In this document: piece by piece, positions 7,881-16,611 of the stretch
Layout of the letters: every line of letters starts with the position of its first letter
How positions within the stretch are numbered: the first letter of the stretch is position 1
From: Blastocatellia bacterium
GTDB taxonomy: Bacteria > Acidobacteriota > Blastocatellia > Chloracidobacteriales > JADJPF01
NCBI GenBank assembly: GCA_023265235.1
Contig: JAHFUF010000002.1
Location: 1-32,393, forward strand
Direction of reading: 5' to 3'
DNA length: 32,393 bases
The notes under the pieces: model-generated
Told to the model about the DNA's origin: nothing
What the model saw: only the letters and a program-made list of their open reading frames with translations
The model's database searches: none
Position numbers and translations under genes: made by a program

Positions 7881-10800
7881 TCGGAACCTGAGAAACTCTT
7901 TAACCATTTATCAACATCCTTATCTGAGAGTTCATTTAGTTTATTTAATATTTCTTTATTTGAATCAACATTTGGTATTCTATCACTTATTGTTTTCTTT
8001 ATTTCTCCTACCTTATTTTTACTTTTTTCTTCAATAATCGAAGCTAGCTCAGCTACAGTAGGGTTTTCAAAAATATCTCTTAAGCTTAATTCTATGCCAT
8101 TTTCTTTTCTTAAGCGGCTAATAATTTTAGTAGCAATTAAAGAATGCCCTCCTAAATAAAAAAAATTGTCATTTAGTCCTACTTTAGCAACATCCAATAT
8201 ATCTACCCATATTTTACTTATAGTTCTCTCTATATCGCTTTGCGGTTTAATAAAACCTTCTAAACCATCTTTAGAGTCAACAGTTAAAGATTGTTGGTCT
8301 ATTTTTCCATTAGAGTTTTTTGGAGGTTCTTCTAAGAAGACAAAAGCACTAGGGGTTATATGTGTTGGTAGCAAATTAATAGATTCTGTTGGGTTGGCTA
8401 AAATAGAGCAAAACAACTCTTGATAGTTTTTAGCAATTCTTTCTATAGTTTCTCCTTTAAACAAGTCAGTGTTATATTCAATATCAACCTGTAAACCCTG
8501 TTCTAACGGATTAATAAAAACAATCATATCAAACTTGGCGGTTTTATATTCAATATCAAATCGATTAACAGTTATTCCTGGTAAATTCAAATTATCTAAT
8601 GAATTTTCCTGTAGCATAAACATAACTTGAAATATAGGTGTATAACTAGCATTACGCTCTGGTTGAAGAAATTCTACTAGCTTTTCAAAAGGCATTTCTT
8701 GATGTGCATAAGCTCCTAAGCAAGTTTGTTTAACTTTCTCTAAGAGGGCAATAAAACTTTCTTCAGCAGAAAGCTTAGTCCTTAAAACCAATGTATTAAC
8801 AAAAAATCCCATTAATTTTTCTAAATCTGAATGGTTTCTCCCTGTTATAGGGCTACCCAAAACAATATCTGTTTGTCCTGTGTATCTATAAAAAAGCAAT
8901 TTGAAACTAGCTAACATTGTCATAAATAATGTAGCGTTTTGCTTTTTACTAAAAGATATAATTTGGTGGCTTAACTCTTTATCCAAACTAAGTTTATAAC
9001 GAGCACCATTATAAGTCTGAAATGCTGGTCTAGGTAAATCACTAGGAAATGTAAGTAGTGGGTTAAGATCTGCTAGGGTTTCTTTCCAGTAAACGAATTG
9101 TTTTTCTAACACTTCTTTTGATAATTTATTACGCTGCCAAATAGAATAATCAGCATATTGTATGGGTAAAGCTTCATTACTATCTTCTTTTCCTAAACTA
9201 AATTCTTGGTAATAATTACTTAATTCTTTTAAAAATATAATTACTGATTGCTCGTCTGAAATTATATGATGCATGTTAAAAAAGAAAATATGTAACTCCT
9301 CTGAAAGTCTTATTAATAGAGACTTTAAGAGTGGTAATTTAGTTAATTTAAATGGCTCGCTAGACTTTTGACTAAGTATAGATAAGGCTTTCTGCTCTCT
9401 TTCTGGCTTTGATAAAGAGGTTAAATCGATTATTTCTAGAGGCAAAATTAAACTATCTGAAATTACTTGTACTGTTTGCTCTTGGACAAGATCAAGATTA
9501 AAACTTGTGCGCAAAATTTCATGTCTACTAACTATTTTATTTATACTTTTTTCTAAAGCTATAAGATCAAGGCTTCCTAATAATTCCAAAGCTATTGACA
9601 TATTATAAGCACTATCAGACTCAAGTTGGGCTAATATCCACAACCTTTGTTGTGAGAATGATAATGGTAGGTCTTGGTTTCTAGCCACTGGAATTATAGG
9701 AGTAGTCTCGTTAAAGCTAGAAGAAAGTGTTACTTTTTCTGCTAGGCTAGCAACGTTAACTGATTCAAAAATATCACGTACAGAGGCTTCCACATTAAAG
9801 CTTTTTTGTATCTGGAAAATAATTTGCAATGCTAAAAGAGAATGTCCCCCTAAAGCAAAAAAACTATCATAGATCCCTATTTTTTCTTGTTTAAGTATAT
9901 CAGTCCAAATTCTAGCAATTACTTCCTCAACATAATTTCGAGGAGCAACAAAACTTTCTGATATGTCTTGAGTATCTGTTGTAGATAAAGAGTTTCGGTC
10001 TATTTTCCCATTTGGTAATAAAGGTAGAGCCAACAAAAAAACATACCTTGTAGGAATCATATAATTAGGCAATTTGGCTTTTAGTTTTTCTTGGATTTCT
10101 TGTGATGTCACATCTGTTTTTGCTACTAAATAAGCAACTAAATTTTTATTTCCCCTAATGTCTTCTTCAGCAATAATTACAGCTTCTTTTATTGCAGGAT
10201 CTTCTAAAACTACTGTCTCTATCTCACCTAGTTCTATGCGGTGACCTCTTATTTTTACTTGGCTATCTAATCTCCCTAAAAATTCTATTTTTCCATTTGG
10301 TAAATAACGGGCAACATCCCCTGTATTATACAAACATGCTCCTAATTGCTGGCTAAAAGGGTTAGGAACAAACCTTTCTGCTGTTAGATCTGGGCGATTA
10401 AAATAACCTCGACTTAGGCCATCTCCAGCAATATGCAAATAGCCTAAAACACCAATAGGAACAGGCTTTAGTAAACTATCCAAAATGTAAACTTGAGTAT
10501 TATCAATAGGTGTTCCAATAGTTATTTTATTTTCGCTTAAACTTACTTTTTCAATAGTTGACCAAATAGTAGTTTCTGTTGGCCCATATAGATTCCAAAC
10601 ATTATCACTAAAACTACATAATTGTTGCGCTAAAGCTAGCGGCATTGCTTCGCCACCACACAAGACTTTTGGATTATTTTCTCCTTTCCATCCAGCAGCT
10701 ATTAGTAAATGCCACATAGAAGGAGTAGCTTGCATTATTGAAATATTATTTTCCTTTAGTTCTGTTAATAAAGCTTTTCCGTCCACTGTTGTTTGACTAG

Positions 10801-13800
10801 AAGCTATAACCAGCTTAGCCCCTACTATTAACGGTAAGTAAATCTCTAAAGCTGCAATATCAAAAGATAAAGAGGTAACAAATAACAAAATATCTTTATT
10901 GCTAATTGCTGTTTTTTGTTTCATCGAATAAAGAAAATTTGTTAAGGAATTATGAGTTATTTGTACTCCTTTAGGTTTGCCTGTTGAGCCTGATGTATAA
11001 ATGACATAAGCTAAGTTATCACCCAAAGTTTTAGTAAATAAGTTGACATTATTTTGTGGTTCAATTTCTCCTACTTTACCTAATTCTCCATCTAACGCTG
11101 CATTAAGTAATAGCTTTTCTACATTATTGTTAGAAAATTGTTCTATTAAGCTATTTTCTACTATTAGTATTGATAACTTAGAGTCTTCAACCATAAAAGC
11201 CAAACGTTCATTTGGGTAGTTTGGATCTAGTGGAACATAACCTGCACCTGATTTAAGTACTGCTAAGAGCGCGATAATTAAATTCAATGATCGCTCTAGG
11301 CATATGCCTATCAAGGTTTCTGCCTTTGCTCCTAGTTTTATCAGCCTTTTAGCTAATTCATTAACCTTTTCATTTAACTGTTGATAAGTAAGTGTCTTTT
11401 CTCTACAAACTACAGCTATAGAGTTAGGTATTTTTTCTAGTTGTAGCTCAAATAGATTATACACTGTTAAGTTTCTAGGATATTGAACCGTTGTTTGATT
11501 CCATTTTACTAAAACCTGCTCTTGCTCTAACTTGCTTAATAACTGTAGGTTAGAAATAGGTTCTTTACTCTTAACAACTATAGCTTTTAGTAAAGATAAG
11601 TAGTGCTCCACCATTTTCTCTACAGTACTTTTATTAAACAAATCAGAATTATATTCCCAAATTAAAGTGATACCAGGGTTTTCTGTCTCACAATTGAGAC
11701 CAACAGACTGCTCAAAGTGAGGAATTGCGACGATATTTAAATCAAACTTTGAAGAACCGTTATTAAGAGCTACTTGTGGTTTTATTTCTAAGTCTTCAAA
11801 TTGAAGGTTTGGTAATGGCGCGTCATGAAAACTAAAAAGTACTTGATAAATAGGAGAATAACTTAAGCTTCGTTCAGGGTTTAGACGCTCAACTATTTTA
11901 TCAAAAGGTAAATCTTGATTATCATAAGCTTCAAGAGTTAAATCACGTACTTGATTTAATAATTCTAGAACAGAAGGGTTACCTGATAGATTAATGCGAA
12001 GAACAATTGTGTTAATAATCATTCCTATTAAGCATTCTGTTTTATCCCATCGGCGGTTAGCAATCCCAGAGCCTATACATATATCTTGTTGACCACTATA
12101 GCGATAAAGCAAAATTGATAAAGCTGTTAACATGGTCATAAATAAGGTTGAATTATATTTATGGCTTAAGTCCCTAAGTTCTTTAGCAAGCCCCAGTGGG
12201 ATTTCTACTCTTAAAGCTCCTCCCCTAAAAGTTTGTATTGGTGGACGAGGATGATCATAATTTAATTGCAACATTAATGGGCAATTTTCTAAACGACCTT
12301 TCCAGTAATCTAGCTGCTTTTGTGCTTGTTTACTCTTTAACCATTCTTGTTGATAACATGCAAAATCTGAAAATTGTATTGGTAACTGAGGAAGTGGAGA
12401 AGCTTTCCCACAATTAAAGGCTTTATAAAGTACTAATAGTTCATTTAGTAAAACATTAAAAGACCATCCATCATGGAGCATATGGTGTTCAACATGGATT
12501 AAAATATGTTCTTTATGGCTTAATTTTAATAAAGTCCATCGAATTAAATAGAGTTTTGTTATATCAAAATTATGTCTAATTTCTTTGTTAACAATCTTTT
12601 GAACTTCAATATCACACTCTTGCTTGGATACAAACTGTAAATCTATTACTGGTATAGTTACTTTTTCAAAAGGATGAATAAGTTGAATGGCTTGTTGATT
12701 AACTATTGGGAAAGCAGTTCTAAGTATTTGGTGGCGTAAGATTATTTCATTAAAACATTTTTCTAAAACCTCTATATTAAGCGAACCATAAAAATGTAAA
12801 GTAGCTTGAGCATTATAAGCTATATTGGTTGGATCCAGTTGATATATAAACCTTACTCTGGCTTGAGAAAATGAAAGTGGTATAGCTCTAGATGCTGATT
12901 GTAGAAATAATGGTAAAAAGTTTTCTCTACTTAAATCTTTAGAGTTTGGTACTATTATTTTAGCCAAACTAGAAATAGTAGGATTATTAAAAAAGCTACG
13001 AAAAGGTAAGTCTATATTAAAACCTTCTTTTATTCTTACTAAAACCTGTGTAATTAGTAAGGAATGTCCCCCTAATTCAAAAAAATCTTGATTAGTTCCT
13101 ATTGACTCTAATTTGAAGACTTCAGACCAAATTTTTTCTAATTTCTCTTCTACCTCGCCACTAGGAAGAGTTAAATTTCTTTGTATTTGCTGGTAAAAAG
13201 GCATAAGCGTAACAGCTTGTCTATCTACTTTACCATTAGGCGTTAGCGGTAAACTATCAAGTAATAAAAAGGCTGATGGCACCATATATTCAGGTAAATA
13301 TTGTCTAAGAAAGGCTTTTAGGTCTTCACTAGAAACAGCAAGATTTTCTTTAGAAACCCAATAAGCTACTAAAAACTTACCTATAGATGAGTCCTCTTTA
13401 GAAATAACTATGACATTCCCTACTGTTGGATGTTTAGATAGAGTTGCTTCTATTTCTCCAAGTTCTATGCGAAAGCCTCTAAGCTTTACTTGAGTATCAA
13501 TACGACCAAGGAACTCTATTTCTCCATTTGGTTTATAGCGTGCTAAGTCTCCTGTTTTGTAGAGTCTCGCACCTATTTCTAAGCTAAAAGGGTTAGGAAT
13601 AAAATATTCTGCTGTCAAAGAAGGTTTATTAAGATAACCTCTTGAAACCCCTTTTCCTGAAATATAAATTTCTCCTATCTCTACTGTTTCTACTTTTTGC
13701 AGGTTGTTATCCAAAATATATACTTCAACTTTGTCTATAGGATAACCAATTGTAGGACTAGTATTTTCAACACACCGAGCAACAGTGGCACAAATAGTTG

Positions 13801-16324
13801 TTTCTGTTGGCCCATATCCATTAAGAAAACATCTATTTTTAGCCCATTGGGTTACTATATCTAATGTGCAAGCCTCACCAGCACTAATAATTACTTTAAG
13901 CATAGGCAGTTCTTTTTCAGGAAGAACTCTTAAGACAGCAGGAGGAAGAATTACGTTTGTAATTTGATATTTTTCTAAAGTTTCCAGTAAAAAAATAGGC
14001 GGTAAAAGTGATTCTTTTTTAGCTAAACACAGTGTCGCTCCTGCTATTAAAGAAGTAAAAATCTCTGAACAAGCCGCATCAAAACTAAAAGAAGCAAATT
14101 GCAAAACTCTATCGTGCGATTCTATAAAAAAAGCTTTTCTCAACGTTTGGATTAAATTAGACAAATTGTTATGTTGGACTAAAACCCCTTTAGGATTACC
14201 AGTAGAGCCAGAAGTATAAATTACATAAGCTAAATTATGAGCCAGTACTTTATTAGTTAAAGAATTTTTGCTTTCTTGTTCAATATATTCCAAATCTTTA
14301 TCTAACAATACTTTATCTATATTGTTGGTAAATAAACCTGTTAAATTACTTGATGTAACCAATACTGAGAGCTTAGAATCTGCGACTAAAAAAGCTAGAC
14401 GTTCTTTAGGATAGTTAGGATCTAGCGGGATATAAGCACCTCCTGCTTTAAGTATAGCTAATAGAGTTACCACCATTTCTAAAGAGCGTTCTAGACAAAC
14501 CCCAACTAGGGTTTCTCCCTTAACACCCATTTTTTGTAAATAGCGTGCAAGTTGATTAGCTTTATTATTTAGCTCTTGATAGGAAAGTTCTTTATCCTCA
14601 AAAATTACAGCTTTATTTGTAGGTGTTAGTAAGGCTTGCTCCTCAAAAAGCTGATGCAGTAAATTATCTTCAGGATAGATTGATATTCTTTCTTTTTCTA
14701 TAAGTGTTTGATAAACCCCAACTTCACTTAATTCTTGGCTCAGAGTTAAAAGTGCTTTTCTATCTACTTTCTCATTTGCTGTTAGAGGGAATTTTTCTAC
14801 CCTAATAAATCGGTTGGGTATCATATATTCAGGTAATTGTTTAGCCAAAAACTCTTTTATCTCATTTACAATAAAAACTACACTTTCTTTAATTCTCAGA
14901 TATGCAATTAATTGTTTATCCCCTAAACGTGTTTGGCCTACTACAACTACACTTTGTTTAACAACAGGATGTGTGTCCAAAACAGTTTCTATTTCCCCTA
15001 ACTCTATGCGAAAACCCCTTATTTTTACTTGGTTGTCTTTACGTCCAATAAAATCAATATTTCCATCTGGTAGATATTTAGCTAAGTCCCCTGTTTTATA
15101 AAGCCTTGCTCCTGGGTTTTTACTAAAAGGGTTAGGAATAAACCTTTCTGCTGTTAAATCTGCTTTAGCTAAATATCCTCTTGCTAACCCATCTCCTGAT
15201 GTATAGAGTTCTCCCATAACTCCTATTGGTACAATATTAAAGTCTTCATCTACTATATAAATCTCTGTATTAGAAACAGGACATCCAATAGAAACTGTTC
15301 TACCTACTTGGCTTACATCTGTCATAACATAACAACAAGTAAAAGTGGTGTTTTCTGTTGGGCCATACCCATTTATTAGTTTTATTTTTGGTATTTCTAT
15401 AAGTAAATTTTTTACTTCTTTTACTGGTAGTATGTCTCCACCAGCTAATAATTGTTTTACCCCTCTAAAACACTCTAGGTTTTCTTCTACCATTTGCTGA
15501 AATAACGCCGCAGTTAACCACATTATTGTTATTTGATACTCTTTTACTTTTGCTCCTAATTCCTCTAAGGATGGTTTATAAGCTGGAAATATGGCTAGTT
15601 TAGCTCCATTTAGTAAACTACCCCATATCTCTAAAGTTGATGCATCAAATGATATTGGAGCAAATTGTAAAAAGATATCTGTTGAGTTAATTTCTATATA
15701 ATTAGTATTTTTTACTAGCCTCACTACTGATCTATGTGAAACTACTACTCCTTTTGGTTCTCCAGTTGAGCCTGATGTATACATTACGTAGGCTATATTT
15801 TCTGGTCTTACTAAAACACTAAAGTTACTGGTAGACTCTTTTTCTATTTCTTCCCAATCTTCGTCTAAACAAACAACATTAACAGTATCACTACTTATGA
15901 GTTCTATTTTATCTCTTAATCTTTTTTGCGTTAAAATAACTTCTGCGCTGGCGTCTTTAATTAAGTATTCTAGTCTTTTTTCAGGATAAGCAGTTTCTAG
16001 AGGTAAGTATCCTGCTCCTGCTTTTATAATAGCCAATACAGCAATTATCATTTCTAGAGAACGTTCTAAGCAAACCCCTACTAAGGTTTCTTCTTTTATT
16101 CCTCGTTTCCTTAAATAACCTGCTAGCTGATTGGCTTTCTCATTTAGCTCTTTATAGGTCAATTGTTGAGACTCAAATTCAATTGCTATAGCTTCTGGAG
16201 TTACTCTTACCACTTCTTCAAACAACTCTACAATAGTTTTATTCTTTGGATAATTAGTAGCAGTATTATTAACTTGCAATGACAAATACCTTTTATTTTG
16301 ATTAAGTAACTGTTCCTGTCCCAT
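7877..16324 (-). CDS. Non-ribosomal peptide synthetase, A-A-T-C-A-T-C-(A remnant)-T
   Basis: Complete 2815-aa protein. Approximate domains: A1 25-535 (YTSGSTG ~182, NEKVDRKAL ~516), A2 550-1040 (YTSGSTG ~703, NGKVDRQAV ~1029), T1 1055-1120 (LGGHS, Ser1088), C1 1135-1560 (HHMLHDG ~1280), A3 1620-2115 (YTSGSTG ~1776, NGKIDRNSL ~2105), T2 2130-2195 (Ser ~2162), C2 2205-2650 (HHIISDE ~2352), A remnant 2658-2680, T3 2690-2760 (Ser ~2727), then an acidic tail with LSDKDVDKWLKSF. Pocket residues read DALWLGGTF (A1, Val-like), DASIIAGIC (A2, loosely aromatic-like) and DILQLGLIW (A3, the known Gly code). There is no T between A1 and A2, and the last module has no adenylation core. The start is supported by a weak GGGTAA site and a good promoter upstream. 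It is probably the first gene of the leftward operon. No C domain precedes A1, so it looks like an initiating protein. Confidence 0.95.
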   Translation of the reverse strand: MGQEQLLNQNKRYLSLQVNNTATNYPKNKTIVELFEEVVRVTPEAIAIEFESQQLTYKELNEKANQLAGYLRKRGIKEETLVGVCLERSLEMIIAVLAIIKAGAGYLPLETAYPEKRLEYLIKDASAEVILTQKRLRDKIELISSDTVNVVCLDEDWEEIEKESTSNFSVLVRPENIAYVMYTSGSTGEPKGVVVSHRSVVRLVKNTNYIEINSTDIFLQFAPISFDASTLEIWGSLLNGAKLAIFPAYKPSLEELGAKVKEYQITIMWLTAALFQQMVEENLECFRGVKQLLAGGDILPVKEVKNLLIEIPKIKLINGYGPTENTTFTCCYVMTDVSQVGRTVSIGCPVSNTEIYIVDEDFNIVPIGVMGELYTSGDGLARGYLAKADLTAERFIPNPFSKNPGARLYKTGDLAKYLPDGNIDFIGRKDNQVKIRGFRIELGEIETVLDTHPVVKQSVVVVGQTRLGDKQLIAYLRIKESVVFIVNEIKEFLAKQLPEYMIPNRFIRVEKFPLTANEKVDRKALLTLSQELSEVGVYQTLIEKERISIYPEDNLLHQLFEEQALLTPTNKAVIFEDKELSYQELNNKANQLARYLQKMGVKGETLVGVCLERSLEMVVTLLAILKAGGAYIPLDPNYPKERLAFLVADSKLSVLVTSSNLTGLFTNNIDKVLLDKDLEYIEQESKNSLTNKVLAHNLAYVIYTSGSTGNPKGVLVQHNNLSNLIQTLRKAFFIESHDRVLQFASFSFDAACSEIFTSLIAGATLCLAKKESLLPPIFLLETLEKYQITNVILPPAVLRVLPEKELPMLKVIISAGEACTLDIVTQWAKNRCFLNGYGPTETTICATVARCVENTSPTIGYPIDKVEVYILDNNLQKVETVEIGEIYISGKGVSRGYLNKPSLTAEYFIPNPFSLEIGARLYKTGDLARYKPNGEIEFLGRIDTQVKLRGFRIELGEIEATLSKHPTVGNVIVISKEDSSIGKFLVAYWVSKENLAVSSEDLKAFLRQYLPEYMVPSAFLLLDSLPLTPNGKVDRQAVTLMPFYQQIQRNLTLPSGEVEEKLEKIWSEVFKLESIGTNQDFFELGGHSLLITQVLVRIKEGFNIDLPFRSFFNNPTISSLAKIIVPNSKDLSRENFLPLFLQSASRAIPLSFSQARVRFIYQLDPTNIAYNAQATLHFYGSLNIEVLEKCFNEIILRHQILRTAFPIVNQQAIQLIHPFEKVTIPVIDLQFVSKQECDIEVQKIVNKEIRHNFDITKLYLIRWTLLKLSHKEHILIHVEHHMLHDGWSFNVLLNELLVLYKAFNCGKASPLPQLPIQFSDFACYQQEWLKSKQAQKQLDYWKGRLENCPLMLQLNYDHPRPPIQTFRGGALRVEIPLGLAKELRDLSHKYNSTLFMTMLTALSILLYRYSGQQDICIGSGIANRRWDKTECLIGMIINTIVLRINLSGNPSVLELLNQVRDLTLEAYDNQDLPFDKIVERLNPERSLSYSPIYQVLFSFHDAPLPNLQFEDLEIKPQVALNNGSSKFDLNIVAIPHFEQSVGLNCETENPGITLIWEYNSDLFNKSTVEKMVEHYLSLLKAIVVKSKEPISNLQLLSKLEQEQVLVKWNQTTVQYPRNLTVYNLFELQLEKIPNSIAVVCREKTLTYQQLNEKVNELAKRLIKLGAKAETLIGICLERSLNLIIALLAVLKSGAGYVPLDPNYPNERLAFMVEDSKLSILIVENSLIEQFSNNNVEKLLLNAALDGELGKVGEIEPQNNVNLFTKTLGDNLAYVIYTSGSTGKPKGVQITHNSLTNFLYSMKQKTAISNKDILLFVTSLSFDIAALEIYLPLIVGAKLVIASSQTTVDGKALLTELKENNISIMQATPSMWHLLIAAGWKGENNPKVLCGGEAMPLALAQQLCSFSDNVWNLYGPTETTIWSTIEKVSLSENKITIGTPIDNTQVYILDSLLKPVPIGVLGYLHIAGDGLSRGYFNRPDLTAERFVPNPFSQQLGACLYNTGDVARYLPNGKIEFLGRLDSQVKIRGHRIELGEIETVVLEDPAIKEAVIIAEEDIRGNKNLVAYLVAKTDVTSQEIQEKLKAKLPNYMIPTRYVFLLALPLLPNGKIDRNSLSTTDTQDISESFVAPRNYVEEVIARIWTDILKQEKIGIYDSFFALGGHSLLALQIIFQIQKSFNVEASVRDIFESVNVASLAEKVTLSSSFNETTPIIPVARNQDLPLSFSQQRLWILAQLESDSAYNMSIALELLGSLDLIALEKSINKIVSRHEILRTSFNLDLVQEQTVQVISDSLILPLEIIDLTSLSKPEREQKALSILSQKSSEPFKLTKLPLLKSLLIRLSEELHIFFFNMHHIISDEQSVIIFLKELSNYYQEFSLGKEDSNEALPIQYADYSIWQRNKLSKEVLEKQFVYWKETLADLNPLLTFPSDLPRPAFQTYNGARYKLSLDKELSHQIISFSKKQNATLFMTMLASFKLLFYRYTGQTDIVLGSPITGRNHSDLEKLMGFFVNTLVLRTKLSAEESFIALLEKVKQTCLGAYAHQEMPFEKLVEFLQPERNASYTPIFQVMFMLQENSLDNLNLPGITVNRFDIEYKTAKFDMIVFINPLEQGLQVDIEYNTDLFKGETIERIAKNYQELFCSILANPTESINLLPTHITPSAFVFLEEPPKNSNGKIDQQSLTVDSKDGLEGFIKPQSDIERTISKIWVDILDVAKVGLNDNFFYLGGHSLIATKIISRLRKENGIELSLRDIFENPTVAELASIIEEKSKNKVGEIKKTISDRIPNVDSNKEILNKLNELSDKDVDKWLKSFSGSE
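8285..8353 (-). other. Remnant of a deleted adenylation domain (A10 end only)
   Basis: Residues 2658-2680 read PSAFVFLEE..., ending in NGKIDQQSL. This matches the last ~23 residues of an A domain, the usual M(I/V)PSAFVFLD..P...NGKIDR.AL segment, including the A10 lysine (Lys2674). Only four residues (THIT) separate it from the C2 end SINLLP at 2653, where an entire A domain of about 500 residues is expected. A in-frame deletion of roughly 1.4-1.5 kb explains this. The A10 motif has also drifted (Asp-Gln-Gln in place of Asp-Arg). Confidence 0.85.
14722..16284. repeat. A-domain block shared with the neighbouring NRPS (copy in the 7877-16324 gene)
   Basis: This 1563-bp block encodes residues ~14 to ~535, nearly all of A1, and aligns with 6163-7716. 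Homology begins at residue ~14 (SLQVNNTATNYPK versus PLQINNTATNYPK) and stops abruptly after SQELSE. Beyond that point this gene continues into a second A domain, whereas the other continues into a T domain. Confidence 0.85.
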
Positions 16325-16369
16325 AGTAATTACCCTATTAAAGTTTAACTTATTTCAAGTAAAACACTT

Positions 16370-16398
16370 ATAATCTTCGATCAAATAAATCCTGTCAA
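16370..16398 (-). promoter_or_regulatory. Candidate sigma70 promoter of the leftward NRPS operon
   Basis: On the minus strand a perfect -35 TTGACA (16398-16393) is followed after 17 bp by GATTAT (16375-16370), a 4 of 6 match to TATAAT. Transcription would start near 16362, giving a leader of about 38 bases before the ATG at 16324. A second TTGACA lies at 16407-16402, giving a 9-bp spaced duplication that could also be a binding site. Confidence 0.6.
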
Positions 16399-16524
16399 TA
16401 ATGTCAAGCTAAGGCCAGCTATCCGCTAATTTAACCAGCATTATCTACTCTTGGACATTGAGTTTTATTTATTCTTAAAATAAGATTGTTTTTCTTGCCA
16501 ATTAAACAGCAACTACATTACCTG

Positions 16525-16552
16525 CTAGTTAATAAACTAGTTTATTAACTAG
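16525..16552. promoter_or_regulatory. Perfect 28-bp palindrome, candidate operator in the divergent region
   Basis: The half site CTAGTTAATAAACT is followed directly by its exact reverse complement, with no spacer. The right part also forms a direct 12-bp repeat AACTAGTTTATT (16535-16546 and 16547-16558). It lies about 60 bp upstream of the rightward NRPS start and just upstream of the putative plus-strand promoter, a suitable place for a dimeric repressor or activator. No regulator gene is seen in the window. A cruciform or hairpin role is an alternative; there is no G+C-rich stem, so it is not a typical terminator. Confidence 0.6.
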
Positions 16553-16577
16553 TTTATTTTAATGGATTTAATGTTAG

Positions 16578-16601
16578 CATAATAAAAAAGCTATTTAGAA
16601 T
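16578..16601 (+). promoter_or_regulatory. Weak candidate -10 elements for the rightward operon
   Basis: CATAAT (16578-16583) and TAGAAT (16596-16601) each match TATAAT at 5 of 6 positions, but neither has a good -35 at normal spacing. Use of the second would start transcription within a few bases of the ATG at 16612. No Shine-Dalgarno sequence is visible before this ATG, so a very short leader or leaderless transcript is possible. The assignment is tentative. Confidence 0.3.
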
Positions 16602-16611
16602 ACGTACAACT

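Noticed and set aside
8166..8423. Short plus-strand frame inside the minus-strand NRPS
   Set aside because: Antisense shadow of the C2 end, A remnant and T3; no recognisable protein and no ribosome site.
13785..15101. Two short plus-strand frames (13785-13967 and 14814-15101)
   Set aside because: Both are antisense to conserved A-domain coding sequence and show no independent features.
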